Shown here one piece after another: positions 26,327 through 35,471 of a stretch of 64,000 nt of DNA. Position 1 is the first letter of the stretch. Each line of letters begins with the position of its first letter. The stretch is from JAIVGV01 sp032229975 (GTDB lineage Bacteria; Acidobacteriota; Blastocatellia; Pyrinomonadales; Pyrinomonadaceae). Below the pieces are notes generated by a model. It did no database searches. It was not told the origin of the DNA and saw only the letters and a program-made list of their open reading frames with translations. The stretch spans positions 1 through 64,000 of the forward strand of contig JAVXVG010000008.1 in assembly GCA_032229975.1 (NCBI GenBank), given 5' to 3'. Made by a program: the position numbers and the translations under genes.

Positions 26327-27571
26327 ATGAGCAACAGGGAAGCACGCACGAAGCACGAAGGACGCACGCGCGACATGAGAACGGCGCGCGCCGAAGCAGC
26401 AACTCGACCGGCTGAGATCATCATCACGCGTCGCGGAGCGGAGCGCGCGCGAGGCGGCCATCTCTGGATTTATCGAAGCGACGTGATTGAGACTTCGGGC
26501 GTGCAGGGCGGCGCGGTCGCGCGCGTAACGGACGAGCGCGGTCGCTACGTCGGGCGAGCGTTCTACAGCGACGCTTCGGAGATTTCCTTGCGCCTGCTCA
26601 CGCAGCGCGACGAAGAGATCGACCGCGAGTGGTGGCGCGCACGCCTGCGCGCATCGTTTGCGCGGCGCGAGTTGTTCACGCGCGATGCTGATGCCTACCG
26701 GCTCGTCTATGCCGAAGGCGACGCACTGCCTTCGCTCATCATCGACCGCTACAAAGACGTGCTCGTCCTGCAAACGCTCTCACAAGGAACGGATGCGATC
26801 AAGTCGCTGCTCGTCGAGCTATTGATCGAAGAGTTGAGTCCGCGCGCCATCATCGAGCGCAACGACGTGCGCGTGCGCAAGCTCGAAGGCTTGGAGATGA
26901 GGACGAGCGTGCTTTACGGCGAAGCACCCACGGAGATGTCGATCAGGCAGCACGGCGTTGAGTTCATGGTCGCGCCGCTCGGCGGGCAGAAGACCGGCGC
27001 GTTTCTGGATCAGCGCGAGAACCACTCGGCAGCACGCGAGTACGCGCATGGTCGCGCGCTCGATTGTTTTACCTTCAACGGCGGCTTTGCCATGAGCATC
27101 GCGCAGGCGTGCGAGTCGGTCGTTGGTATAGATGTCTCTGCGGAAGCGGTCGCGGCGTCGCGTCGCAACGCAGAGTTGAATGGTCTAACGAACGTTGAGT
27201 TCCGCGAAGCGAACGTCTTCGACGCGCTGCGCGAGATGCAAGAGGCGGGCCAGCATTTCGACACGATAATTCTCGATCCGCCAGCCTTCGCCAAGAATCG
27301 CGCGAGCCTGCAAGCCGCCGCGCGCGGCTACAAGGAGATCAACTTGCGCGCGATCAAGATGCTCGCGCCGAATGGTGTGCTCGTCACCTGCACGTGCTCT
27401 TATCACATGAGCGAATCGATGTTTTTGGAGACAGTCGCTGCGGCTGCGTCGGACGCGCATCGTCGTTTGCAGATCGTCGAGAAGCGCATACAGGCGCGCG
27501 ATCATCCAGTGCTCGCGACCGTCCCCGAAACGCTCTACCTGAAATGCCTGATCGCGCGTGTGATCGACTGA
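26327..27571 (+). CDS. class I SAM-dependent rRNA methyltransferase, RlmI-like
   Basis: 414 residues. An N-terminal PUA domain (about 30-110; GGHLWIYRSDVIE) is followed by an RlmI-type linker domain and a Rossmann methyltransferase (about 220-414): LDCFTFNGGFAMSIAQ, VGIDVSAEAV, IILDPPAFAKN and the catalytic cysteine region VTCTCSYHMS. RlmI makes m5C1962 in 23S rRNA; whether this member uses the same site is inferred. GGQKTGAFLDQRENH is strongly conserved in the family. The first about 28 residues are basic and not conserved, so the start could be the ATG at 26375. A hairpin terminator follows. Confidence 0.88.
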   Translation: MSNREARTKHEGRTRDMRTARAEAATRPAEIIITRRGAERARGGHLWIYRSDVIETSGVQGGAVARVTDERGRYVGRAFYSDASEISLRLLTQRDEEIDREWWRARLRASFARRELFTRDADAYRLVYAEGDALPSLIIDRYKDVLVLQTLSQGTDAIKSLLVELLIEELSPRAIIERNDVRVRKLEGLEMRTSVLYGEAPTEMSIRQHGVEFMVAPLGGQKTGAFLDQRENHSAAREYAHGRALDCFTFNGGFAMSIAQACESVVGIDVSAEAVAASRRNAELNGLTNVEFREANVFDALREMQEAGQHFDTIILDPPAFAKNRASLQAAARGYKEINLRAIKMLAPNGVLVTCTCSYHMSESMFLETVAAAASDAHRRLQIVEKRIQARDHPVLATVPETLYLKCLIARVID

Positions 27572-27607
27572 GGCACATCGTTCTCACCTCATCGCGACAA
27601 TGAAGAT

Positions 27608-27643
27608 GGAAGGGCGTGGAAGTTATAACTTCCGCGCCCTTCC
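27608..27643 (+). terminator. hairpin terminator after the rlmI-like gene
   Basis: A 15-bp stem with one G-T mismatch (27608-27622 with 27629-27643) and loop TTATAA. It is followed on the + strand by a T-rich run (GTTTCGTTGTCTCTTT). It separates two convergent genes. Confidence 0.78.
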
Positions 27644-27698
27644 GTTTCGTTGTCTCTTTACGTCGTTCGTGTTGAACTTACGTGGGACGTTGCTTTGT

Positions 27699-29453
27699 TT
27701 AGCTTGCCGATGAAGCGCGTACCATCTCTGCGAGGCGGCGTGCGTCGGGGAGTGATTCGAGGGCTTTGAGGAGTTGTGGATCGGCGTCGAGAAGCGTGCG
27801 CGAGCCAGCTTCGACGCCGTAAGCGGCGGTGACGATCTCATCGCGGATTCTCAATCGCGCGTAATCCGCATCCGCATCGATCTGCGCGGGCGTGATGCCG
27901 AACGTGCCCACGTCCTTGCGGACGAACTCGCGGAAGGCTTCGAGCACGCGGTCGGTGACGGGATAGTCTGTGGCGCGCGGATGCTGACCATAGAGAACTT
28001 TATCGACGCGGTAATTTTCTAATCCGGCGATCTGTCCGGCGGCGAGTTGGCGCGTGAAGTGAAAGGCCACCTCGAAGATTCTTGCGCGCACCGGAGTGGC
28101 AACGTCGAGCGGTTTGACTTCGATGTCGGGCGTGATGCCGCCGCCACCGTAGAAGACTCGACCGGCGGCTGTTCGCACGGCAGGCCCTGCGGGCTTTGGG
28201 CTTGGCGTCGGCTGCGGCGTGGGCTGCGATGCAAGATCGTGTGTGTTCGGCGACGAGGGAAGAGTCGGCGAGCGCGGCGCGGCGGGCGCGGGCTCGTCGG
28301 TCGGATCGTGACGGACGTAGTAGTCGTAGAGCGAGCCGCTTGAGTAGTCGCGCTGGATCGAGCGACCGTAGGGCGTGAAATATTTCTGCGTCGTCAGCGT
28401 GAGCCCGTCGCCGTAGGGCAGCGTGAAGAGATGCTGCACGAGCCCCTTGCCGAAACTCGTCTCGCCGACGATCAAGCCGCGACCATGATCTTGCAACGCA
28501 CCCGCGACGATCTCCGATGCCGACGCGGTGTTGCGATTGACGAGCACGACGAGCGGGAAGTCCTGCGCGCCGTCGAACTCTGTGTTCTTATAGACGAGCG
28601 TCTGCGCGTTCTCGGTTCGACCACGCACGGAGACGATAGGGTAGCCGCGCGGCAAGAATTGTCCGGCGACTTTGATGGCCTGCGGCAGAAGGCCGCCGGG
28701 GTTGTTGCGCAGATCGAGGACGAGTTGCGTCATGCCCTGCTTCTGCATATCAGTGAGGGCCTTCTCGATCTCGTCGCTCGTCTCGGAGGCGAAGCCGCCG
28801 GTGAGCGCGACGTAGGCAGTGCCGGGGCGGATCATGTAGGCGGCGCGCACGGTCGGCTGCGGCACAGAGTCGCGCACGATCTGGAAGTAGAGAGGGGCCT
28901 GCGCGCCCGCGCGCTCGATCTTGATCGTGACCGGCTCGCCGCGCACGCCGCGCACGGACTTCGAGACCTGATCGCCCGTCCACTCTCGCGCGTCCTTGCC
29001 ATCAACCTCGACGATCTTATCGCCATAGCGCAGACCGGCCTTATCGGCGGGCGTGCCAGCGACGACCGACTGCACATAGACCGCATCGGTGTGGCGAAGT
29101 ATGCTCACGCCGACGCCGTAGAACTCCGCTTCGTGATCCTGCTTGAGTCGGTCGAAGTCGGCTTTAGTGAAGAAGGTCGAATGCGGATCGAGCGTGGAGA
29201 GCATCCCTTGAATCGACGCCTGCGAAGCCTTCTCGTAGTCGATGTCGTCTGCATAATTCTCATCGACGGTCGAGAGGGCCTCGTCGTAGTCGCTCTCGAT
29301 CTGTCGCTCGGCGGCGGGCAGCGAACTGTCCTGCGACACGTCGGCGATGTGGCGCGCGCGACGCGTCATCACGCCGCCCGTGATCGCGCCCGTGAAGAGC
29401 ACGATGACGAGCGCGATCCAACCGAAACCGATCTGCTTCTGTCGCTCTATCAT
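27699..29453 (-). CDS. S41-family C-terminal processing protease (CtpA-like)
   Basis: 584 residues. One N-terminal membrane anchor (WIALVIVLFTGAITGGVM), an N-terminal helical region with STLDPHSTFF, a PDZ domain (about 105-190; GVGVSILRHTDAVYV, AGLRYGDKIVEVDG), then the catalytic domain with LDLRNNPGGLL, the nucleophile in NTASASEIVAGAL and the lysine in GETSFGKGLVQ. The Ser-Lys dyad is complete. A Pro/Thr-rich insert (about 385-430) interrupts the C-terminal part, and the protein is longer than typical CtpA (400-480). It cleaves periplasmic or membrane proteins from their C-termini. Confidence 0.92.
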   Translation of the reverse strand: MIERQKQIGFGWIALVIVLFTGAITGGVMTRRARHIADVSQDSSLPAAERQIESDYDEALSTVDENYADDIDYEKASQASIQGMLSTLDPHSTFFTKADFDRLKQDHEAEFYGVGVSILRHTDAVYVQSVVAGTPADKAGLRYGDKIVEVDGKDAREWTGDQVSKSVRGVRGEPVTIKIERAGAQAPLYFQIVRDSVPQPTVRAAYMIRPGTAYVALTGGFASETSDEIEKALTDMQKQGMTQLVLDLRNNPGGLLPQAIKVAGQFLPRGYPIVSVRGRTENAQTLVYKNTEFDGAQDFPLVVLVNRNTASASEIVAGALQDHGRGLIVGETSFGKGLVQHLFTLPYGDGLTLTTQKYFTPYGRSIQRDYSSGSLYDYYVRHDPTDEPAPAAPRSPTLPSSPNTHDLASQPTPQPTPSPKPAGPAVRTAAGRVFYGGGGITPDIEVKPLDVATPVRARIFEVAFHFTRQLAAGQIAGLENYRVDKVLYGQHPRATDYPVTDRVLEAFREFVRKDVGTFGITPAQIDADADYARLRIRDEIVTAAYGVEAGSRTLLDADPQLLKALESLPDARRLAEMVRASSAS

Positions 29454-29549
29454 CTACACATTGTCTCCGCGAGGAAAACCTTGCAGCGAAATTCTACCAC
29501 ACGCCCTGCCGACGGAACACGCGCGACGACGCAAGCGTGTGCTATAAAA

Positions 29550-29664
29550 GTCTTGAGTCTGAAGTCTTGAGTCTTGAGTCAAAAGCGCAGGACGATGAAC
29601 ATTTCTCCCGGACTTGAGGCTTCGACTCTGGCTCTCGACTTCAGACTTTAGACTCCAGACTCCC
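29550..29664. repeat. heptamer island between ctpA-like and GT2 genes
   Basis: The left arm reads GTCTTGA, GTCTGAA, GTCTTGA, GTCTTGA, GTCAAAA. The right arm (about 29610-29664) reverse-complements to GAGTCTG, GAGTCTA, AAGTCTG, AAGTCGA, GAGCCAG. About 25 unrelated bases lie between the arms. The island ends 13 bases before the GT2 start. Confidence 0.82.
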
Positions 29665-29677
29665 ACTGGTGTGTCGA

Positions 29678-30541
29678 ATGGCAAACTCTCTGTTCCTCTC
29701 GCTGATCATCCCGGCCTACAACGAGTCGGCCCGGCTAGGCGCGTCGCTCGCGACGGTCTTCGAGTACCTGAACGCGCAGGTTTACGAGAGCGAAGTGATC
29801 GTCGTTGACGACGGCTCGACGGACGAGACCATCAACGTCGCACGCGAAGGATTCGCGTCGGCGCGTCGCCTCGCCTCGCGCGTCATCTCGGTCGGCGAGA
29901 ATCGCGGCAAGGGCCACGCCGTACGGACGGGCCTGCTTGCGGCGCGCGGTAGCGTTTCACTTTTCAGCGATGCCGATCTCTCGACGCCCATCACGGAGAC
30001 GCCGAAGTTGACGGGCGTCATCCGTTCAGGCGAGTGCGACATCAGTTTCGGCTCGCGCGCGCTCGACCGCACGCTCGTCGGCACGCATCAACCTTGGAGT
30101 CGCGAGCAGAGTGGGCGGGCCTTCAATCTCGCCATGCGCCTCGCCACGCGCCTGCCCTTCCATGATACGCAGTGTGGCTTCAAGGCGTTTCGCACGGACG
30201 TGTGTCGCCCCGTCGTCGAGTCGGGACGCATCGACCGTTTCGGCTTCGACGTTGAGCTGCTCTACGTCGCGCACGAGGCGGGCCTGCGCCTGCGTGAAGT
30301 GCCCGTGCGCTGGAACGACGTGGCCGGCTCGAAGGTCACGCTGAGGGCCGGTCTCGACGGCTTCCTCGAACTGCGCGAACTACGCTGGCAAGCGAAGTCG
30401 GGCATCTACGACGAAGCGATCAGACGAGCGCGCGACCTCGCCTCCGCACCCAACGCACGCGCGCCCATCACGCTTCGCGAGGACGGGCCCGTCGCGAGCG
30501 ACGTGTCGCCTGAACTCGCCGACACCGCGCGCAGGATTTAG
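29678..30541 (+). CDS. GT2 glycosyltransferase, dolichyl-/undecaprenyl-phosphate sugar synthase type
   Basis: 287 residues. The family-2 fold shows LSLIIPAYNESARLG, VIVVDDGSTDET, NRGKGHAVRTG, the metal-binding FSDADLSTPI, and the acceptor region HDTQCGFKAFR. The last matches dolichyl-phosphate beta-glucosyltransferase-like enzymes. It should link a nucleotide sugar to a polyprenyl phosphate for use by GT-C enzymes at the outer face. There is no C-terminal membrane helix pair. The start is the ATG at 29678; a GTG at 29669 is in frame. No Shine-Dalgarno; the heptamer island lies just upstream. Confidence 0.87.
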   Translation: MANSLFLSLIIPAYNESARLGASLATVFEYLNAQVYESEVIVVDDGSTDETINVAREGFASARRLASRVISVGENRGKGHAVRTGLLAARGSVSLFSDADLSTPITETPKLTGVIRSGECDISFGSRALDRTLVGTHQPWSREQSGRAFNLAMRLATRLPFHDTQCGFKAFRTDVCRPVVESGRIDRFGFDVELLYVAHEAGLRLREVPVRWNDVAGSKVTLRAGLDGFLELRELRWQAKSGIYDEAIRRARDLASAPNARAPITLREDGPVASDVSPELADTARRI

Positions 30542-30596
30542 ACGAACGCGGCGCACAAGAAGCCGCGCATCACCGTCATAGAATTTTGGAGTAGCA

Positions 30597-31358
30597 ATGT
30601 CAGCACGTTTGAACGTCAACATCGATCACGTCGCGACGGTGCGGCAGGCGCGCCGCGCGCCGGAGCCTTCGGTCGTGGCGGCAGCCGCGCTCTGCGAGTT
30701 GGCCGGCGCGGACGGCATCACCATCCACCTGCGCGCCGACAGGCGACACATACAGGACGAAGACCTGCGCGTGCTACGTCGCACAGTGACGACTTATTTG
30801 AACGTCGAGATGAACGCATCCGAGGAGATGACAACAATCGCGCTCGCGACGAGACCCGATGCCGTCACGCTCGTCCCCGAAACTGCGGAAGAGATCACGA
30901 CCGAAGGTGGTCTCGACGTGCGCGCCAACTTCGACGCCGTGCGCTCTGCGATTGAGAGACTGCGCGGCGGTGGCCTCTTCGCGAGCATCTTCATCGATCC
31001 CGACGCGGATCAAGTCGCAGCCTCGCGCGAGGCGGGCGCGCAGCAGATCGAACTCTGCACCGCGCTCTACGCGGAAGCGACCGTCGGCGCGAGCGCAGTG
31101 CACGGCGAAGGGACGAGGCGCGCAGCCTCGGAGTTGCGGCGTTTGAGCGAAGCCGCCGCGCTCGCCGCGCAACAAGGTTTGAAGGTCGCGGCCGGTCATG
31201 GGCTCACGTATCGAAACGTCGGCGCGGTCGCAGCCACGCGCGAGATCGAGGAGTTCAACATCGGGCATAACATCATCGCGCGCGCTGTCCTCGTCGGCTT
31301 GAGCGCAGCCGTGCGCGAGATGCGCGAGGCGATCAGGAACGCACGCGCCGAACGATAA
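30597..31358 (+). CDS. pdxJ: pyridoxine 5'-phosphate synthase PdxJ
   Basis: 253 residues, the usual length. The N-terminus LNVNIDHVATVRQARR with the catalytic-loop histidine, then GITIHLRADRRHIQDEDL, NVEMNA, VTLVPE and GHGLTYRNVGA, and the end EFNIGHNIIARAV are all PdxJ signatures. It condenses 1-deoxyxylulose-5-phosphate with 3-amino-2-oxopropyl phosphate in the DXP-dependent vitamin B6 pathway. It starts 55 bases after the GT2 gene; co-transcription is likely. The ribosome site is weak (TGGAG 7-8 bases upstream). Confidence 0.96.
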   Translation: MSARLNVNIDHVATVRQARRAPEPSVVAAAALCELAGADGITIHLRADRRHIQDEDLRVLRRTVTTYLNVEMNASEEMTTIALATRPDAVTLVPETAEEITTEGGLDVRANFDAVRSAIERLRGGGLFASIFIDPDADQVAASREAGAQQIELCTALYAEATVGASAVHGEGTRRAASELRRLSEAAALAAQQGLKVAAGHGLTYRNVGAVAATREIEEFNIGHNIIARAVLVGLSAAVREMREAIRNARAER

Positions 31359-31392
31359 GATTCGCGTGCGACGCCGATCAAATCCGACGCGC

Positions 31393-31475
31393 AAAAAAAC
31401 GCCGGGGAAGCGAGCGCCGCGAAGAAGAGAGACTCCCGATCCGCCCTCCAACGCTTGCGCGCGCCTCCCCGGCGT
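31393..31475 (-). terminator. probable ruvB terminator with a long branched stem
   Basis: ACGCCGGGGA (31399-31408) pairs perfectly with TCCCCGGCGT (31466-31475) across 57 bases that can fold further. On the - strand the stem is followed by seven T residues (the A run at 31393-31399). It lies between convergent pdxJ and ruvB. Confidence 0.6.
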
Positions 31476-31524
31476 CGCCTCGGACGACTGCTAAAAGCAG
31501 CGACCGAATTCTATATAGAGCACG

Positions 31525-31593
31525 TAGCTATCAGCTATCAGCAAATCAAGTCTTCGTTTGGCTGAGCACTGAATGCTGACGGCTGAGTGCTTC
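31525..31593. repeat. heptamer island downstream of ruvB
   Basis: The left arm (31525-31547) reads AGCTATC, AGCTATC, AGCAAAT. The right arm (31556-31593) reads GGCTGAG, CACTGAA, TGCTGAC, GGCTGAG, TGC, so its reverse complement has the xxxTCAG phase of the left arm. It shares its motif with the islands at 48199 and 50341. Confidence 0.8.
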
Positions 31594-31598
31594 TTCTA

Positions 31599-32654
31599 TC
31601 AACTCGCGATCAACTCCTGTTGCATCTTCGGTGGCGCAAATCCCATGTGCTTGTAGGCGGCGCGCGTCACACAGCGTCCGCGCGGCGTGCGATTGAGGAA
31701 GCCGATCTGTATGAGATACGGCTCGATGATCTCTTCAATCGATTCGCGCTCCTCGCTGATCGACGCGGCGATGGTTCCGATGCCGACTGGCCCACCGTCG
31801 AACTTCTCGATGATCGACGTGAGTATCTTGCGATCAACTTCATCGAGTCCGAATTTATCGACCTCCATCTCGTCGAGCGCGCGCTTTGCCACGGCCTGCG
31901 TGATGCGACCGTCGCCGACGACCTGCGCGTAGTCGCGCACGCGACGCAGCAGACGGTTGGCGATGCGCGGTGTGCCACGTGCGCGCCGCGCGATCTCTTT
32001 CGCGCCGGTCGCTTCGATCTCGACGTTCAAAATCTCAGCCGAGCGGTGGACGATGATCTCCAAATCTTTCTGACCGTAAAAATCTAAATGGAAGACGATG
32101 CCGAAGCGTCCGCGAAGCGGCGCGGTAATCAATCCGGCACGCGTCGTCGCTCCGACTAAAGTGAACTTCGGCAAGTCAAGTTTGATCGATCTTGCCGCCG
32201 TGCCCTGTCCGATCATGAGGTCGAGTTGATAGTCCTCCATCACGGGATAGAGCACTTCCTCGATCTGCGGCTTGAGGCGGTGAATCTCGTCGATGAAGAG
32301 GACTTCGCCTTCTTGCAGGTTCGTCAAGATCGCCGCGAGGTCGCCGCCGCGCTCAATCGCGGGCGCGCTGACGGACTTCAAAGGCGCGTCCATCTCCTGC
32401 GCGATGATCTGCGAGAGCGTGGTTTTCCCTAAGCCGGGGGGCCCGAAGAAGAGCACGTGATCCAACGCCTCGCGTCGCCCTTGCGCGGCGCGCAAAAAGA
32501 TTTTGAGGTTCGTCGTGATCTTCGACTGACCGATGTACTCATCGAGCGTGCGCGGTCGAAGGCCCGGCTCCACCTGCTTGTCTTCCGGCGTCGCTTCCGC
32601 CGCGACGATGGCCCGTGCCTCCGCGCTTTCCTCTTGATCTATCACCTGTGACAT
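31599..32654 (-). CDS. ruvB: Holliday junction branch migration helicase RuvB
   Basis: 351 residues. RPRTLDEYIGQ, Walker A FFGPPGLGKTTL, Walker B VLFIDEIHRL, sensor 1 TLVGATTRAG, PLRGRFG, and the C-terminal winged helix with RTPRGRCVT are all present. It is the hexameric AAA+ motor that drives branch migration with RuvA and RuvC, which are not in the window. A strong promoter sits about 50 bases upstream, so it is probably a single-gene unit bounded by terminators on both sides. Confidence 0.97.
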   Translation of the reverse strand: MSQVIDQEESAEARAIVAAEATPEDKQVEPGLRPRTLDEYIGQSKITTNLKIFLRAAQGRREALDHVLFFGPPGLGKTTLSQIIAQEMDAPLKSVSAPAIERGGDLAAILTNLQEGEVLFIDEIHRLKPQIEEVLYPVMEDYQLDLMIGQGTAARSIKLDLPKFTLVGATTRAGLITAPLRGRFGIVFHLDFYGQKDLEIIVHRSAEILNVEIEATGAKEIARRARGTPRIANRLLRRVRDYAQVVGDGRITQAVAKRALDEMEVDKFGLDEVDRKILTSIIEKFDGGPVGIGTIAASISEERESIEEIIEPYLIQIGFLNRTPRGRCVTRAAYKHMGFAPPKMQQELIAS

Positions 32655-32707
32655 CGAACCGCGAGACCCCCTTGCAACTGCTTTTCGTCGCCTCGAACGT
32701 GAAACGG

Positions 32708-32736
32708 ATTATACCCCTCTTGCATCGTTGTTGCAA
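32708..32736 (-). promoter_or_regulatory. ruvB promoter
   Basis: On the - strand TTGCAA (32731-32736), exactly 17 bases, then a perfect TATAAT (32708-32713). The leader to the ATG at 32654 is about 47 bases. No LexA-type CTG-N10-CAG box is evident next to it. Confidence 0.75.
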
Positions 32737-32749
32737 GCGTGAAACAGAG

Positions 32750-32801
32750 AGAAAATAAGAAAAGAGGCTCGGAAAGTGCAAGGGAATTGCGACTGAGCCT
32801 C
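32750..32801 (-). terminator. intrinsic terminator of the atpD-atpC transcript
   Basis: On the - strand GAGGCTC and GAGCCTC (32795-32801 and 32764-32770) form a 7-bp stem around a 24-base loop, followed by TTTCTTATTTTCTC. It lies 27 bases after the atpC stop and just before the ruvB promoter. Confidence 0.62.
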
Positions 32802-32828
32802 CTGTGGTTGAAAGCCTGACCTGTTTTA

Positions 32829-33248
32829 TTAGCGCGCGATGACGGAGTGATCTTCCCCTGTGAGTTGGAGGCGGACGACGGAGCGTTCGAGTTCGGCGCG
32901 TGCGCGCTCGAAGTCTTCTTCCGTGCCGGAGAACGCGCTGAGAGTCTTCTCTGCGTGTTCGCGTGCGAGGCGCGCGCGCGCGGCGTCGATCTCTTCGGGC
33001 CGCTCGGCAACGTCTGCGAGAACTGCGACGCGGTCGTCTCTCACTTCGACGAAGCCGCCGGAGACGTGCAGACGGCGCATCGTCCCGCTCTGCGAGTAGG
33101 AGAGCGCGCCGGTCTGGAGCTGCGAGATCATCGGCGTGTGGCCGGGCAGGATGCCCAATTCGCCGTTCGCGCCCGGCACGTTCACGGAGTCAACGGTCTC
33201 GGAGAGGACGTTGCGCTCCGGTGTGATGATGTCGAGTCGTAGAGGCAT
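32829..33248 (-). CDS. atpC: F0F1 ATP synthase epsilon subunit
   Basis: 139 residues. The N-terminal beta-sandwich (about 1-85) has the family motif GELGILPGHTPMI and LHVSGGFVEVRDDRVAVLAD; the C-terminal helical hairpin (DAARARLAREHAEKTL) is complete, so the inhibitory C-terminal domain is present. It is part of the central rotor stalk. No Shine-Dalgarno precedes the ATG; the upstream 15 bases are pyrimidine-rich and abut the heptamer hairpin that separates it from atpD. Confidence 0.95.
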   Translation of the reverse strand: MPLRLDIITPERNVLSETVDSVNVPGANGELGILPGHTPMISQLQTGALSYSQSGTMRRLHVSGGFVEVRDDRVAVLADVAERPEEIDAARARLAREHAEKTLSAFSGTEEDFERARAELERSVVRLQLTGEDHSVIAR

Positions 33249-33254
33249 AAAGAG

Positions 33255-33329
33255 GGTGAATGGTGAATGGTGAATGGTGAATCGTAAGAGATGTTCTAAA
33301 CCATTTACGATTCACCATTCACCATTCAC
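33255..33329. repeat. heptamer hairpin inside the atpD-atpC operon
   Basis: (GGTGAAT)x4 at 33255-33282 followed by CGTAA; the reverse complement of the same string lies at 33305-33329. A perfect 25-bp stem (33263-33287 with 33305-33329) encloses a 17-base loop. It fills almost the whole 86-base gap between atpD and atpC. Confidence 0.95.
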
Positions 33330-33334
33330 GTTCT

Positions 33335-34864
<1,530 letters not shown>

Positions 34865-34986
34865 ACTCTTTACTAAACTCCTCTTAACTCGAACTGATTA
34901 GGTGAAAAATTCTTGCGGGTACTTAAGACGTGGAAGATAACATACGCCGCGCAAATCTCGCAAAGCGCGACTCCGCAAACGACTGC

Positions 34987-35268
34987 TCACTCAGTCTCGT
35001 CGAAGCGAATCTTCATGCTGCGGAGCGTGCGCCGATCCTCGTCGGTGAGTTCGAGCGGCGCGGCGTCGGCGTCGTCAGGCGAGAGGTCTTCCTCATCCTC
35101 ATCGCGCTCGCGCAGACCGATCTCCAGCTTCAAGACCAGTTCCACGTCGTAGCCCCCTTCGCGCAAATTCTGGATCGCGTCGGCGACTTCCGTAGAGCGT
35201 TCGACCGCCGCGTTGATCGCGTCGCCGAGCCCTTGCACGAGTTCTTTCGCGTCGTCGTTGATGTCCAA
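34987..35268 (-). CDS. small acidic protein of unknown function
   Basis: 93 residues, predicted helical then acidic (RERDEDEEDLSPDD). No signal peptide or membrane helix. The start is a TTG at 35268 with GGCGAGG upstream. It lies upstream of atpD in the same direction (about 120 bases). The N-terminal part (DINDDAKELVQGLGDAINAAV) could form an amphipathic helix. I recognise no family. Confidence 0.6.
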   Translation of the reverse strand: MDINDDAKELVQGLGDAINAAVERSTEVADAIQNLREGGYDVELVLKLEIGLRERDEDEEDLSPDDADAAPLELTDEDRRTLRSMKIRFDETE

Positions 35269-35471
35269 AGTCGCCTCGCCTGCGTCGTCTCTTCGTAGTC
35301 TTCCTTCGAGTGCGACGATGCTACGCGAGCGGGTCGCGCGTGGTCAACCGCGAGGGCACGACGCTAAGATCAATCGCGCAGGAAAGTGTGCGTTGCGGCG
35401 CGCGCGCGGCGTGTGTTAGCGTGTCGCGAGAAACGACACAACGAGACACAGGCAAGCGGCGCACTCGTCAC

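Noticed and set aside
28431..29570. 379-codon open frame on + across the CtpA-like gene
   Set aside because: Lies antisense to a protease with full catalytic motifs; long antisense frames are expected at this GC content, and it has no domain or ribosome site.
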